Source: Fistularia commersonii | Taxonomy: Eukaryota > Chordata > Actinopteri > Syngnathiformes > Fistulariidae | Length of the DNA: 64,000 nt | Direction: 5' to 3' | Assembly (NCBI GenBank): GCA_037954325.1 | Contig: JBBMNZ010000027.1 | Coordinates: 10,074,001 to 10,138,000 of the forward strand | Shown here: piece by piece, positions 48,166 to 61,473 of the stretch | Position numbering within the stretch: the stretch's first letter is position 1 | Layout: every line of letters begins with the position of its first letter | The notes under the pieces: model-generated | What the model was told of the DNA's origin: nothing | Databases searched by the model: none | Seen by the model: only the letters and a program-made list of their open reading frames with translations | Program-made: the position numbers and the translations under genes

Positions 48166-50699
48166 TCCTTTCCAATCCAAAAGTGGAAGTACACATCCAC
48201 CTGAGAAAACTACCCTTCGGATGCAGACTCACTCGCACTTTAAACTTCTTCTCTGAACAGTGCCATGTTGTGTTTAAGTTATAAATGCTTTAATGCAAAC
48301 GTGTTTTGATCCACAGGGAGTCATTCTGTCACGATGAGAACTGAAGCACACAAATGACAGTGTCATGAATGAAAGACTAATTTGTAGACACAGATTTGAA
48401 CACGCTCTCTTCAATGTTCATCAAATAAAATATGAACAATTGGTAAATCAATATCAATATTGATATATATCAAATCAATATTTCAACTCTGGGCAGCACT
48501 AGTTTTGAAGCACTTTATAACACACTGAAAATAAAAGGACATTGAGGACCAGGGTTGAGAAAATAGCACCTTTTTTTACAACTTTTTTTATTGGATCTAA
48601 AATCGATTAATGTCTGCAATGATTGCATGAGAACCTTGTCTTTGATGGATCTGGATTAACTTCTCATCCAAACATACACAAATAAAAGAAGAGGAAATCC
48701 CTTTATTGAGTTATACATACAGCACAACATCAGTGAAATACGACCGCTGCATTAAACCCATCACGGATGAACCATGAGTTCTACCTTCTGTACGAATAGT
48801 ACAAACTGAATACATTTTTTCATCTTTCCAAGACAAGTTTTAGTTTCAGGTGAATAAAAACAGAGACGGAAAGAAAATATCGGTCCAACAGGACCAGTCA
48901 GCTCTGTTCCGCATTGATACGCGATCAGTATTTTCAGAGCGCTAAGCTAAGGGTTAACCGTGGCCCTGCTCTTTGGACAAAGGTCATCCAGGATAGGCTC
49001 GCCGTGAGGTCCATTGACCCACCGCGTGGAGCCAGACTTTGGGCTCCAGTCTGGCCCGGGCTTCTTTAATCACCACGACAAGAAAAAGTCAATACCGTGC
49101 ACGAGTCAATTACCCTGGGAGCAAAACTCATGGCGCCATGTGATCCAGGAGTTTCCCTTATCCAGACCACCAATCTTTCTGACAGCCAAATCATAGGCAC
49201 CTTATTGGATTCAGCAAAGGAGATTTTTACATTAATAATTCACTCTGTCCACGGCGGTATCTCATCTCCCTCCGTGCCACAGTGAGTGAGACCACACAGA
49301 TTCGCATGACTGGTATAAAAAAAAAAAAAAAAAAGAAATAAAAAAAAAAAATGCAATGCTCAAATGGAAATGAGCCTCTCTCGGTGAACTATCTCGTTCT
49401 CTCCCTCTACGCTCCCTCACTCTGTCTTATTTGTTGTTTCACTCTTCTTTTTTTTTCCCTCCATCTTGCTTTCGCAACCATTCCAGTTGAGTGGTGATGG
49501 TATTTCTATGTCAATTTTCTGCACTTGCGCTGTCACACATCCTCAATCTCCCGTACTCCCTGTCCGAACGGGTGATCCAGATGGAAACACAAACAGATGA
49601 TGAATGAAGGCCTTGACAGTCCTTTTTTTTAACCGTCACATCAGAAAGATTTACAGCAATCAAAAAGGGGAAAAAGAGAACAGCAGGGTACAAAAAAAAA
49701 AAAAAATATGCGTAAAAGTTCACTGCAAGAACCGCGTATGATGAAATCTAACTTTCGTCAATTGCCCGCACTGGGCTGTTTTGACAGAACCAGGGACCCT
49801 TTCTCATTCGCTTTCATCATTTCTCCAAATTACCCACTTCTGGTCTCGCATCTGGTCTCTCTCTCTCTCTCCTCATCGCCGTCCTGTTTTGTTTCCCGGC
49901 GTGCGGCGTAACCGTCGTGATGGAGAGTCTCCTCTCCCTCTGTGAGTCGCCGTCCCTAATGAGGCTCCTCAGCCACACACCGTATCAAATTAGCAGCCAG
50001 CAACAACCCATTACAACCCAAACCCGGCAGCCGGGGCCCTGGGCAGATCCAGTGCCTCACCTCAACGCACCGGTAAATTCGCGCCATGATTGATTCGAAC
50101 GGAGATGGCCGGATGGGCTGGAGATGCGGTGAAAGAGATGGGGACGGATAGGTGTGCAAAGAGAGAGTGAGAGCGAGTGTGCGTGTGTGTGTGTGTGTGG
50201 GGGGGTTGTAATGATAAACATATTCTGAACTTTCCAGTGAGGAAAAATATGAGTCTTCCCAAAGAGAAATTACTCTCCTGATGGAAAAAATAATGAAGGG
50301 AAAAGGTCACACGATCGGTATCAAAAAATATTATATTAGTTGACCAGCCAATTATCCAAAGCTTATTTACACTGTCAGCTGAGTCTGACTGAAAATATAC
50401 ACTCACTTCTGGAAAAATTTTCAATTTGAAGAAATTTGAGACATTTTTGCCTTTTTTTTTTTTTGCATTTATTCATCAACTTCACAATTGTGTATCATGC
50501 ATAAACCATAAATCTGCCTCATTGAGTTTTAATCACATGCTCTGATAAGGTTATAATCTCTATCTCCTTTATGACGGCAGTTCAGGTTTATGATTCAGCT
50601 GCGAAAAAATAAATAACACGTCATCCCATGCAGGAGAAGGAGAGTCACGTAGCCCGGCTGGTTGGAAGCCCGGCCCCCACTTGCCGATGCATCGCCAGA
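48166..50699. other. Noncoding stretch, no gene recognised
   Basis: It contains a 16-base perfect palindrome, ATATCAATATTGATAT, at 48451-48466, A runs near 49319-49350 and 49691-49705, a CT-rich stretch near 49855 and a short GT run near 50183. No exon or further LINE piece is recognised. Confidence 0.6.
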
Positions 50700-50894
50700 G
50701 TTTGCCGCCGACTGCTGCGCTCAAAAGTTACGAGTCAAAATGGACCCGTGAAATGACGTGTCCGCTCAACTCCCGGCACCGAAGAAGACGACTTTGACGG
50801 TTTCAGTGCGCAGGAGGAAGGCCAAGATAGCGTAGCATCAGCTAGCCGGTGCGGCTTATATTGAGGTGCGCTCAATAGTCCCGAAATTACGGTA
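50700..50894 (+). mobile_element. DNA transposon remnant, pogo/Tigger-like 3' end
   Basis: The segment ends ggtgcggcttatattgaggt, then gcgctcaatagtcccgaaat and tacggta. This is a diverged copy of the widespread terminus usually seen as gcggcttatat...gcgccttatagtccggaaaatacggta. Just inside, the frame EEDDFDGFSAQEEG resembles the acidic C-terminal end of a pogo/jerky-type transposase. The left boundary is unclear and no other end was found. The class is recalled rather than proven. Confidence 0.55.
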
Positions 50895-51360
50895 ATCTGG
50901 ATGCATTTGTAGTTACTTATGTTGTTGTGCAACTTGCCACACTATCTTTAGCACAGCATATCATGGATAAGGAAACATGTATAATCTTATATTACCATTC
51001 TTGATTGAACTTAACACATTGCATTTTTTTATATTATTTGACAGCTCAGCAGCGCCAGCAGCTTCACCATTAAGACTGTCTGCATTACACAAATGATGAT
51101 ATGACTTCCTGGTAAAGCGTTGCAATGTTTCTACCTTGAAAAGCCTGTGCCATTGAGAGAAAATGTAGACAGGGTACGTGCACAATTATTGTAAGGAATA
51201 TGGATTTATATTGGCATAAAAAGAGGATAAAGGGTAGAGGTTCAAATCAAGCTACAATAATGGCTGGATTAGCTGTGGATGGCTGTGTGTCCCTGGAAGA
51301 ATAACCAAGAGAAGGTCATCCTTGACTAAATGTCACAAATAAATTGGGTCCCAGAGTGAG

Positions 51361-51433
51361 ACACACACACACACACACACGCATCTATATCTATATATAG
51401 AGAGAGATATAGATGTGTGTGTGTACACACACA
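51361..51433. repeat. Microsatellite hairpin: (AC)n, TATA/GAGA core, (GT)n
   Basis: Left arm acacacacac (51371-51380) plus atctatatct (51383-51392), separated by a GC bulge, is the exact complement of agatatagatgtgtgtgtgt (51405-51424). The loop is atatatagagag. A further (AC)n follows. The whole can fold as a stable cruciform or stem-loop. Confidence 0.9.
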
Positions 51434-54400
51434 GACACCAGTCTTTCCATCTGATAGTCATCAAATAGATATCGATCCAATCCCCTTGCCTAAAGTGTCA
51501 TGTTACTGTTAACTAAGCTATGAGAGAGAGGTTTTATGTTCCTAAATTACAATTTCTTCTACTAATCTTTACACAATAGTGCACCTTTATTTCAATAACA
51601 AAGGCTTAAATGGTGGTGAATACTCAAAAAGGCAGCTTAAACCACATCAAAAAAGGTGCAGCGGTAATCGCATGTTGTTTTATGTCTTATTGCACAGTTT
51701 GTTTTTTTTTTACATAAAAGTACAATGTTTTCGGAGGGGCTACGTGAAGCTAAAAGCATCCATACAAATGCACTTCAGATTGCCGAGTCCCACCGGGTCG
51801 TGCTGTGACTCCAATCTGACGCAGATATTTACTCTCCTTTTACCAGAATAGTTGCGAGCGTAACAGAGATGACTTTGCGCCATTTATCCAAATCTGAAAT
51901 ACTTCAGCAGATGGGATAAGAGGCCTTGCTGAGGACAGGAAAAAGAAAAGTCACAACCAGATAAATGGGATGGGCAGAGATAAAGACGGTATTGGATCGG
52001 TATCTATATTGTTCAGGCGTTGGACATGAACAAGTGCTATTGAGCCATAGACAGAACCAGACAGGACAAAATGAACATGAAGATAGCGACGAGAGGCGCG
52101 GCGGAGACAAAGACTAAGAAACCAGAATAAAAACAACAAAAGAGAATGTAGCAGACAGCGGGACAAAAGAGAAAATGTAGGACGGAGATCAGATGTAGAC
52201 GGAAAATGCAGACAAGGCGTGAAAAAAAAAAAAAAAAAGGATGAAGACACAGAGAAAAGAAGGTCTGTGGAGACGCTTGGCGCGGTTTAAGATGACGGCT
52301 TCATCAAGAGCGCCCGCTCTGGTGAGCCTTCATCCAGCAGTGATGTCAACAGGCTTCCTCAATTACATTACTCGCACAACAACAGCAGTTTCAGGCTTGT
52401 TCGCTCAAACCGACGTGCACGCTGACACATATGCGCGCCCACATACATGCGGTTTCCTTTAACTAACCATCTAAGTGTTTTTATTTGAAATACATATATT
52501 ATCATGATACTATACAAGATATTTCAATCTTCCAGCAAAGTCACAAAATGATTTTTTTTTTTTTGGTTAAATCTCTCCTGAAAAACCGCGATCGACGTTT
52601 TCGTTGCCTGTCTCGCAAACACGCGGAGTTCAAAAACACGTCTCTGTTTGAGAAGACGATGCCCGTCCCCGGTTTTGATCAAAAGGCCTTGTCGGATAAT
52701 GAAAGGACAAAGTCGATCTGAAGGCGGGAATCAGCGAGCGAAAAAAATAAAATAAAAATAAGGCTTTGATTATACCGAAGGGAGTCTATTTTTGGAACAA
52801 AAGCTCCTGACTCAGACACCCTTCTTGCCATTTCTGGCATAACTTGTCGTGTGTTTTCGTGCTGAAAACATGAAATGGAGACCGGCCAAACTCTTCTCCA
52901 AGCACAGAATAGGGTTTAAAGAACGAATTAAGACGGCGAGTGAATAGTCGCACGCGGATCAGCATTGCTTGGGTTTATAAATTGAGCCAGTGGAGTGTGT
53001 GTGTGTGTTACGCCCCCGTGTCTTGGTCTCAAACATCCTATTACACCGGGACATGGTTGGCAGAGGTTTCAGCACAGTTCAGTTTTGTTCCTGCGAGTGT
53101 CTCCGTTCAAGACTTTTTTTTTTTGTGTCGCCCATCTGTTCCCGTTGTGTCCTTCAACAGCTGCAGAGTGCTCGCCACCCGCCCGCGCACACCCACACTC
53201 AAACTCACACCTAAAAGCGCTTTGTCACACCGAAGTGTCAACAGGCCCAATTTCCTTTTTGCAGCCTGACTGTGGCCGCCGCAAGAACACGGCACGGCCA
53301 TCCAGCCGGCGCCGGCCATCTCCCACTATTTTACTAATTCACTAAATCTGTCATCTTCTCTCTTTCGCCGAGGGCCGATAACCCTCGGCGAGGCAACTGG
53401 CCGCGACGAAGACGCGAGCTGCAGCTCGTGGGCACTAAGGGGGCAAATGGATACTTGACATATCAAATGACTTAGAAATGCATGTCTGTGTGCACAACAG
53501 CTGTGTATGTTAGCGTGTATTCTCAGACCTCATGCATGAGCGCCGCGGGTCCCGAGGAGCTAGCCGGGAGGGTGTGAATTCTGCCCTGTCCTCCTCTGCA
53601 GTGGCCCCGTCGTGGATTAATAGTGTCATTAATCTTACCTTTAAAATGAATGACTTCAGCATCACCAGCCTGCGCCGAAAAAGTGGCTGCCCGGTCTCTT
53701 TCCCTTCATGCGTCCTCCTTCCCCACTCAGCTGTGAGGGATGGATAGCGGCGCTGCCATCCTATCCATCCTAGGATTGGCACGGACCGGTACGGTGGGAA
53801 ATCAGAGGAATGCTTTGGCCAGAAAACATGCTTCCTCTCAGTCTCGCGGTTACATTATTCTATGTTTGTGTCTGCGTGTACGAGGCTCGTCGGTCAGAAA
53901 AAGGCCAAACAAAACATCTCTTTGTTTACTGACGTTCAACCCCGGACAAGTGTTTCGGTTGGAGAACATTTGCTGGGGAATGAAGGACAGAACAAGAAAT
54001 AGATATTTCACCATAGATAAGACAGGGTCAAGAAATAACAGGTAATACGTTTAAATAAAAGATTATTATCTATTTATTTTTGTCTGGTTCAGTGTTATTT
54101 ATAGGTTACGTACGTCAGGGGTGATGTAACTTATACGTTTGCCTTCAATAAAACCGGATCCCATGGGTGGCAGCCTACAGGTTACGTTTGAAAACAACGG
54201 CAATGCAGAGCGGTAGCCTCAATATTCCGATATGAAGCGAATTCCCTTCGTCCCACATAAATACTCGCTATCAGCTCCGAAAAGCCCACTCCGAGGGGAT
54301 CTAATCAAAACTGAATGGCCTCATTAACATGTATAACACTGACTGCTAGGTTTTAAGACCCAACTGTTTGCCATTATAATCTCTACAGATATAAATTGCT

Positions 54401-55369
54401 CGATTTGGTTTCAACTAAAGCTAAATAACGTGACTAAATAATGCAAATGCGCGGTTATACGGTTCCTGTTGAGATCTATAAAAACGGAAAAAAGCATGGG
54501 GGGAGAGAAGTTTTCGTGTTGTTTGCTAAATAAATGAAACATTATGGAATTATTTCGGTTTTAATCGAATATATCGAACTCTCGTCAACAGGCGACATCG
54601 CCGAATAATTTATCTCTGTATATATAGATGTTGGGTGAGAAATGTATTCGCAATTGTCCAGTACCGACGTGCACACAGTCTTCTGAGAACTGCAGCGCCC
54701 GGGAACATTCATCACTAAGTGAGGAGGAGGAGGTTATCGGGCCGGAGCTGAAGATTTCACATTTCATCAATAAGTCGTCAGTCTTCCCGCCTTTCACCTC
54801 TCCTCCCATCCTCCACACCTCCCGCTCTTCGGCTTCATCAAATGAGCCTTCAAGCCGCGGAGGCTGCTGGACATTATTCAGTCCGGCTCACAAACACACA
54901 CACACACGCAAACACACATACGGAGTCAGAGTCCAGGAAAACAAAAGTATTCTTAAACCGGCTAAAAAATCTTTCGCTGAGAACACGGGCGGTTTATAAA
55001 CGGCGTACAGTTACACACGACTATTACGCGTCAGCTGCTCGTAAAAAAGATACGTATAATTTAAAAACCAAAAACGGCAGTTTATTGACTACGTTTAGGA
55101 AAACAGTCAAGGTGAGATTTGCTTCCCTGCGGTTTGTAAAACTATGGAAAACAGTGGGATACATTTTCTGTTTATGCTGATTAGTACTTTTGTAAACATA
55201 ATGTATGTTGAACGTGTTTTAACACCGCAAGTTTACATTATACAGGAAACCGTTGTGGTTCACTTGGCTGGCTGACTTGCGAGGGGAATCCAATTTCATC
55301 AAAAAGGATATAAACACCAGCTATGATCTCATCGCCGCCCGTGCACGTCGACAAGCCCATTTTGGGGAG

Positions 55370-55395
55370 AAAAAAAAAAAAAAAAAAAAAAAAAA
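55370..55395. repeat. A homopolymer, 26 bases
   Basis: This run of 26 A has no retroposon body recognised. Confidence 0.97.
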
Positions 55396-57553
55396 TTAAC
55401 ACGACACGGGGGCAACAATAACACGAAACACCAAATCGCATGACACCAGGCGTCGGCATCATGGAGCACGGGTGTTGCATCACTCCGTATCACCCTGTCA
55501 GATCGGGGAATAATAACTGTCACTCACTTCTCATGGGATCATGTAGATGTGGCTTAAGAGGGAAGCTCACTTCTAACAAAATCTGGCAACCACCGAATGG
55601 AGCATAGCATGATGAGTCGTCAGGGAGCGGGGAAGGGCGTTCGGCTGTTTCACAGTTTTACAATTATCACTGTAGACGAGCGCGGTTAATTTTCAAAAAT
55701 AGCTTATTGTGGCTGCACGAGTTCCTTAGGAAATACAGGCGATATGAATATACATGATTTTACCTTAAAGGCAGGCTCGGTATGGAAGGACAGACTTTGC
55801 ATGTGAGAGTTGGAAGGAGATTTTGCATAATTATTCTTTTTACCCCCTTTGAGTAAAATCACCTAAACGTTATTCTTTTTATCAACCTTGAGTCACTCAT
55901 TCATATCGGAAGAATGTAGATGTTCTTCCCTAGAACCCCCGTTTGCATTTGGAAAAAAAAACGAGACAATTACTTTTACAATTTAGCTGACTCTTGTTTA
56001 TTTCCTTAGAATTAGGCCCCTTTTTTTCCAGTCTTGCTGAATATTTTACAAGTAGTAACCCATTTATGCTGCAGTCTGTCTCAATATCCTGCGGCATTTT
56101 TGGGGACACACAGAGGACACGGGGGAAGAAGAGTCCATAAACACAGAGAACGATAAAAAAGAACCGATTCGCGACACACACGCATTGTTGAGGACACCGC
56201 GAGGTCGTAGACAGTCGAGTAAAGTCCATAACTCCAGAGCCGACTGCGTCGTCGTCACGGAGATAACATGAACTCATCTATTAGTGAACAATACCATTAA
56301 ATATAAATTCACTTAAAATACAGCAGCTCTTGCAAGTAAGCTTTCCCTATATTTTGTGTTTATTAACACATTTCTTTTGCAATATTAAGGTACATTAATG
56401 CTTACCCGCTGCTGAACTTCACATTTGCGCGCCGCTTTATGCTCGGAAATGTCCGTTTTCCATCTCAACATAAATCCACTCCAAGCGCTGTCAATGGATA
56501 ATTGCTTTAACAACATGAAAGTGTTACTAGTACTACAAGATTACGGTTTTAAATTAAATCGCCAACCAGAGGAGCAGCTGGGAATGGATTGGGCTGTCAA
56601 AGTACTAAAAAACTCTAAGAAGTAGCTGTTGTGAGGCGTGAAAGTAAGCAGGGGAGGTCGTTAATTATTCATTTCCTCATTCCAATATTTCAGCTACCGG
56701 CATTACAGACCATGATTAATTATAACCGACAATTATCAACTAGGGTAAAGCATAAATGCGATTCCGGGGTAATTCTTTCTGCAACATTCAAAACACCAAG
56801 ATTAGCACACAAAGCATAGAAAAAAAAAAAATAGAAAATAAAGATAACTCCCTCATGCTAATCCCCAATTCCTATTATAACGGCACCAACTTCCTGGATT
56901 ACCGGAAAAGAAATCACCCTTTTAAAAAAGTGCCACTGTCAGTACACGCTCCGGATATTCCTCAAGTTCCTGCTCGGGGCGACAAAGGTTCGGTTACAGG
57001 CCAAGAAATGTGCAGCCACATGTACCTGCCATCGCCCCGGGTGGTTTTTCTCTCTTGGAAGAGTGAAACGGATATGGAAACCATTTCATGAATCCATTCT
57101 TCCTCCGAAATAGTTCCCATAAACTTATCCGCAGCTACTTTAATGCAAATGTGTTCCCTTCGTCCCTGGCTCCGCTGACCTTTGCTGTCACTACCTTTAC
57201 TTTGGACCTCAGTCACGGGGGTTCGCCTGTCTGCCCGAGGGATTGTCTCGTAACTGTGTGCTGAAGTGTAGCATGGGCCAGAGATGAGTCCAGTAGATTT
57301 CAGCCCAGATCTGTTTGACAAAGCGTAAAAAAAAATTACTGCCTCTCTGTTAGCAGGATTATGTGAAATCTACTGGTCTGACATTCACAAAAACTTGGGA
57401 GTACAGCTCGGCCAAAGGAAATACCCAGACCTTGGTGATATGCCATCGAATCACTAAATATTGAGATTTTTGAAGCTCTTCACCTGCTATCTATTGATTG
57501 ATCAATTGATTGATTTAGTCTATGCGGCAACGTTTGTCTCGAATAGCCTAACA

Positions 57554-58187
57554 CAGGGGTGCACACATTTTTTCAGCATGCGACATTATAAAATGTCCGA
57601 GACAAAATGATCTACCTATCATAAAAATGCAAAAGATATATCTATAAATATGAGAATTCTTTACACGTAGATATACGTTGGTGTACCTTGCATAACTGCT
57701 TGCGCCCATATTGCAGAATACAACTTTACCTTACTCTCATGACTTGCAACAGAAGGGTTGCAACAGTAACTACTGATAGCTCACTTCCAAATGATCGGCG
57801 TAGTTTTTAAGAGCGGTCCAAAAATGCAGCTCCACATTTCTCTTCTTCTGTAAAGCGACGGTAGACAAATGCACTTTGAAATTGACATAGTAAAAAATGA
57901 ACTCCTCTCACTCCTAATGGAAGTGGTATGTTTTTTGCTTCGCCACTCATTTTACATACCCCTTCTTAAGTTTGCTAGCTTGCTAGGATGCCAGAGTTTT
58001 GCAGCACTTAGCCCTGTTTTATGCGCAGACACGGTGACCCATGTGGCAGAAAAGGTCAAATGTCAAACCGGCTGCCCTGTATATCAATTAAATGACAAAA
58101 CGTCTGTCTTCTTTAGTACCGTGCCATTTACCCAAACTACCTTTACGATCGACCGCTAGATCGCGATCGATATATTGGGCACCCCTG
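57554..58187 (-). mobile_element. Non-autonomous hAT element, copy 2 (opposite orientation)
   Basis: The 634-base element starts CAGGGGTGCACACATTTTT and ends ttgggcacccctg. On the minus strand its leading end, CAGGGGTGCCCAATATATCG then ATCGCGATCTAGCGGTCGAT, matches the left end of the element at 23966, so the two are the same family in opposite directions. Minus-strand sequence at about 57870-57960 matches the BED-finger region of copy 1 (CQFQSAFV, then KCGAAFLDRS) with frameshifts. The 8-base flanks, gcctaaca and atctaaag, share only a central CTAA, so the target duplication has decayed; atctaaag still resembles the favoured hAT target. The catalytic domain is absent. Confidence 0.88.
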
Positions 58188-58640
58188 ATCTAAAGGGTTT
58201 ATTCTAGGCCTAAACTGCCGAGTTTGTTTTTTTTTTCCGGTTTTTAGTTTAATTTTGAACACTGGTTGTAGTTGTTGGTTTCAGTTACTCTCATGCATTC
58301 ATATGTATTCTTGTTTTTCTCTCGTCTCTTCTCTCTCCTCTCCGAAAGCCCCGACAGCTGAACTCTGTCTATCACCGACCAAGCCATTCCCAAACTGGTA
58401 ATGTTTCTGGCATTTATGCTGTGAAATCAGCGAGGGGGGCTTAGCGCCACAAGATCGTGAGTAATTGAAATAATCAACTCTATTCCTAATGACTCATCTC
58501 CTCTGCAAAAGGGATGTCGCTGGGGGTGCGGTAAAAGAGGTATCGGTGCCAGGAGACATTTAGTGGCACACTTGTCAAGACAGTCACAGGGAGAAAATAA
58601 CGAACACCCATCTAAAGTGAGTCAACTGTTTTTTTTTTTT

Positions 58641-58667
58641 TCCTCCTCCTCCTCCTCCTCCTCCTCC
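58641..58667. repeat. (TCC)n microsatellite after a T run
   Basis: Nine TCC units follow about 13 T. It is a polypyrimidine mirror-type tract. Confidence 0.95.
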
Positions 58668-58828
58668 GGGGACTTTTTGTTCTATTGCAAAACTCTCCAG
58701 CCCATACGACTACCCAGTGACGTAACAGATAAGATCAGGACCCACTGAGCTGACAACTTTGACTAGCTATATCATTAATTCACCAGAGGCACTTTGTTTT
58801 TTAAAGAAGTTTAACAAACCACCCATGT

Positions 58829-58848
58829 GGTGCGGTGCGGTGCGGTGC
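58829..58848. repeat. (GGTGC)n pentanucleotide, four units
   Basis: Four exact GGTGC copies lie in a GC-rich patch. Confidence 0.93.
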
Positions 58849-59705
58849 AGCGATGCCTCGAGGAGTTGCCCCGCGGTGGATTGCGTTTGCGTACGAGAGC
58901 TCCTTCCTGTTAGCTGTTTGCACAACAGGCCTCTTTTGCATTGTGGGAAAACTCTCACATGGTCGTCTGCCTGCCCGGCTGAATGCGGAGCATGAGGAGC
59001 GTTAGTTCATTGAAAAATGGCTGGAGGTGGACTGCCCCCCCACCGTTACCACCACCCCCTTGTACTTGTCAGGATAACAAGTCTCAACAGCTTCAACAAT
59101 GCATGAGAGTCAAGTGGAGCAGATAAAATAACAAGAGTTGATTCTAGCTTTTCCAGTGACAGCTCCACCTGTGATTAGCCGGGTGCTCCAAGTGCCGGGC
59201 TATGTCAGGAATGGCCTCCCTGACAGCTGAGGCTGTGCGAGTGTATGTGAGGAGGTTACTGAGACAATAACAGTGTGTGCTGACACGATTAAAAAAACAA
59301 ACAGGAGTACACCAAAAAAAAAAAAAAAAGGTGCATGCGTGACATATTTCATACATTTGTACGTACTGTGTTCAAAACCCAAGATCGACGATCCAGAAAT
59401 TCTGCATGCTACAGCGCGTGCACAGGAACCCTAGAATCGCATGTATAGATGCAGGAACTACAAGGACAACGTGTACATGTCTGCACACAGCGGCAGGTGG
59501 GGGCAGTAAACCCCAGCCAACAGCTACGGTGCACCAGCTAAAGGGGGGTTGGGGGGGGATTGGAGCAGGCTTTTCAGGTTAAGGAAGTTGTGACATGCTC
59601 CTCCAACAGGCCCATAAATCAACCAACTCAACCTCACTAAGGATGGCTCTTGGGAGAGTGAGACACAGAGTACGCGGCACACACCCAAGCAGAAGCAGTG
59701 CAGCG

Positions 59706-59707
<2 letters not shown>

Positions 59708-59737
<30 letters not shown>
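59708..59737. repeat. (CA)n microsatellite
   Basis: Fifteen pure CA units are followed by scattered CA-rich sequence to about 59780. Confidence 0.97.
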
Positions 59738-59741
<4 letters not shown>

Positions 59742-60936
59742 GACAGTATATGCCAACCAGCACACACGCACGCACACAAACAGCAGGAGTGTACACACTA
59801 TTATGTAAAGACACTTCTTGCCTCAGGCTTAACATACCGCGCCTCCCACTATGTGACTGTGTATTTAAGGTGTGAATATTGTGTAATCGAGTGATCATAA
59901 ATTTTAACAGCAAAACGCATCCAGTTTCTTCACAGTTCAATGTTTAGAAAAAGAAATGATTTATTTAATTTATTTATTATTAAATGTGTGGAAACACTTA
60001 TGTAATTAAATGCAAAGATATAATTAACTTTGTTCTGTTGAATGTAAATTAAGCAAGACATTTTTTTTGCATTTCTGTGGCAATCGACACAGAGCCCAAG
60101 GAGATTTATAAATATTAAATGCTTTACTTAAAAAAAAAAAGTCTTCCAGTGTTGTGAATACTTGGACAGTATATTCATTTTCATTACATAGCTGACGACC
60201 ACAGAAAGTGCCTGAAACAGTCACTACATACTAATTATTACAGAATACTATTATGAATTAAATACATTTTTATGGATTACAATATTGTTTGGGTCAAGTT
60301 CATACCTATTTTATGCCATAATGTTTCAAAACACTGAGGTGATGATGAAGACATTGCTAGGAAACAGAGAAACTGCAGTAACACAACAATGTGGCTTTTG
60401 TTTAGAAGTGGAAAGGGTACAATTGGTATTTATTCTGCAGTTGTCACAGATATCCGTGTCAGCAGGACAAGCAGGAAGACATTTTTGCTGTACATCTAGC
60501 ATCGGATGTTGATAAACCTGAACATTGTGGTCTGCACACGTTGTCCCACAGTAATGCTAACCGTGCAGCCTCGCTGTGCAGTTACACTGAGAGCTGCGCT
60601 CAGGGCTGCAACAGCGACTGCAAGGCCAAAACAAAACTAAAAAATACATTCAAGGACTCAGTCATCTGACGCAGAAGCTCCATCACAGACATGGATGTGA
60701 CGTTACGCAACACAACCAGTGGAAAAAAAACAAAAACAAAAGGAACTGAACAATAAAAACAAAACCATAGAGGCCATTGAGGTGACATTTTTGCCTTTAT
60801 TTTCTCCTTGTTTTGTCTGAAAATTTGCCACTGGGTTGCACACAAATTAATGTTTTTTTTTTAATAGAGAATTTGGGTTAAAAAAATTATATATATATAT
60901 ATACTTTTTGGTAATTTTATATGTATATATATATTT

Positions 60937-60942
<6 letters not shown>

Positions 60943-60993
<51 letters not shown>
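60943..60993. repeat. (TA)n array followed by a T run
   Basis: About 16 TA units run into about 19 T. A second short TA tract lies just upstream at 60887-60902. Confidence 0.96.
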
Positions 60994-60994
<1 letters not shown>

Positions 60995-61240
60995 CATGAA
61001 TGCAATACAATTCCGGTTCCCAGGGGTGTGGCTTGATCTGCTGCAGCTTTCTTGCAAGGCATCCACCATTGTTATTTATTCTATGAATATCAAAGCTATT
61101 GTTGTATCATTTCAGCTACTACCATGTAACTCAGCGCTGGTGGTATCATTAGTACGGAACATCTGTGCCATCATTCTAGGACCATCATCCTTCGCAATTT
61201 CTATGGCACTCTTCTTTCCGATCTTCCTGTGCTTCTCTCG

Positions 61241-61473
61241 CTCCTCTATCCCAACCGGTCGAGACAGAAGGCCGCCCACGTTGAGCTCGGATCTGTCCGA
61301 TGTTTCTGCACGCTAAATTACAGTTTTCTACTTGCCACATGCTGGCCCATAGGGAAATGTTGGGTTTCTGTAAATTATTTTAAAGATTTAGTCCAAATCC
61401 GCTCTATGTGTAGAGCGTGTCATGAGACATTTGTGTTGTGATTTGGCACCAATATAAATGAAATGTGACTTGA
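61241..61473 (+). mobile_element. L2-type LINE 3' end with TTGA tail
   Basis: The sequence reads ctatcccaaccggtcgagac, agaaggccgcccacgttgag, then the stop region, catagggaaatgttgggttt, ctgtaaatt, and finally tttgtgttgtgatttggcac followed by caatataaatgaaatgtgac and ttga. It is a diverged copy of the very common fish LINE 3' end that normally reads ggtcgaggcagatggccgcc ... gttgtgatttggcgctatat and ends in TTGA repeats. The C-terminal codons of the ORF (PTGRDRRPPTLSSDLSDVSA) are still legible and the rest is lost. Confidence 0.88.

Larger units (their letters stand above)
50895..57553. other. Noncoding stretch, no gene recognised
   Basis: It holds a microsatellite hairpin at 51361-51433, an A run at 52222-52238, the 26-base A run at 55370 and a non-repetitive patch at about 53520-53790 with ggattaatagtgtcattaat. 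Open frames are short or pass through simple repeats. A few ttgattgat units near 57493-57516 look like the tail of a decayed LINE. Confidence 0.6.
58188..61240. other. Noncoding stretch, no gene recognised
   Basis: It contains several microsatellites (listed separately) and an A run at about 59313-59329. A frame at 58759-58995 crosses a (GGTGC)n run and has no family match. Nothing else is recognised. Confidence 0.6.

Noticed and set aside
51238..51260. ggttcaaatcaag resembling a tRNA B box
   Set aside because: There is no matching A box, acceptor stem or anticodon arm at tRNA spacing. The gggttcgaatgcg near 47549 fails in the same way.
61060..61240. Open frame extending the LINE tail to the left
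   Set aside because: The upstream residues are hydrophobic, A/T-driven and unlike LINE ORF2; only the last codons and the 3' untranslated part match.
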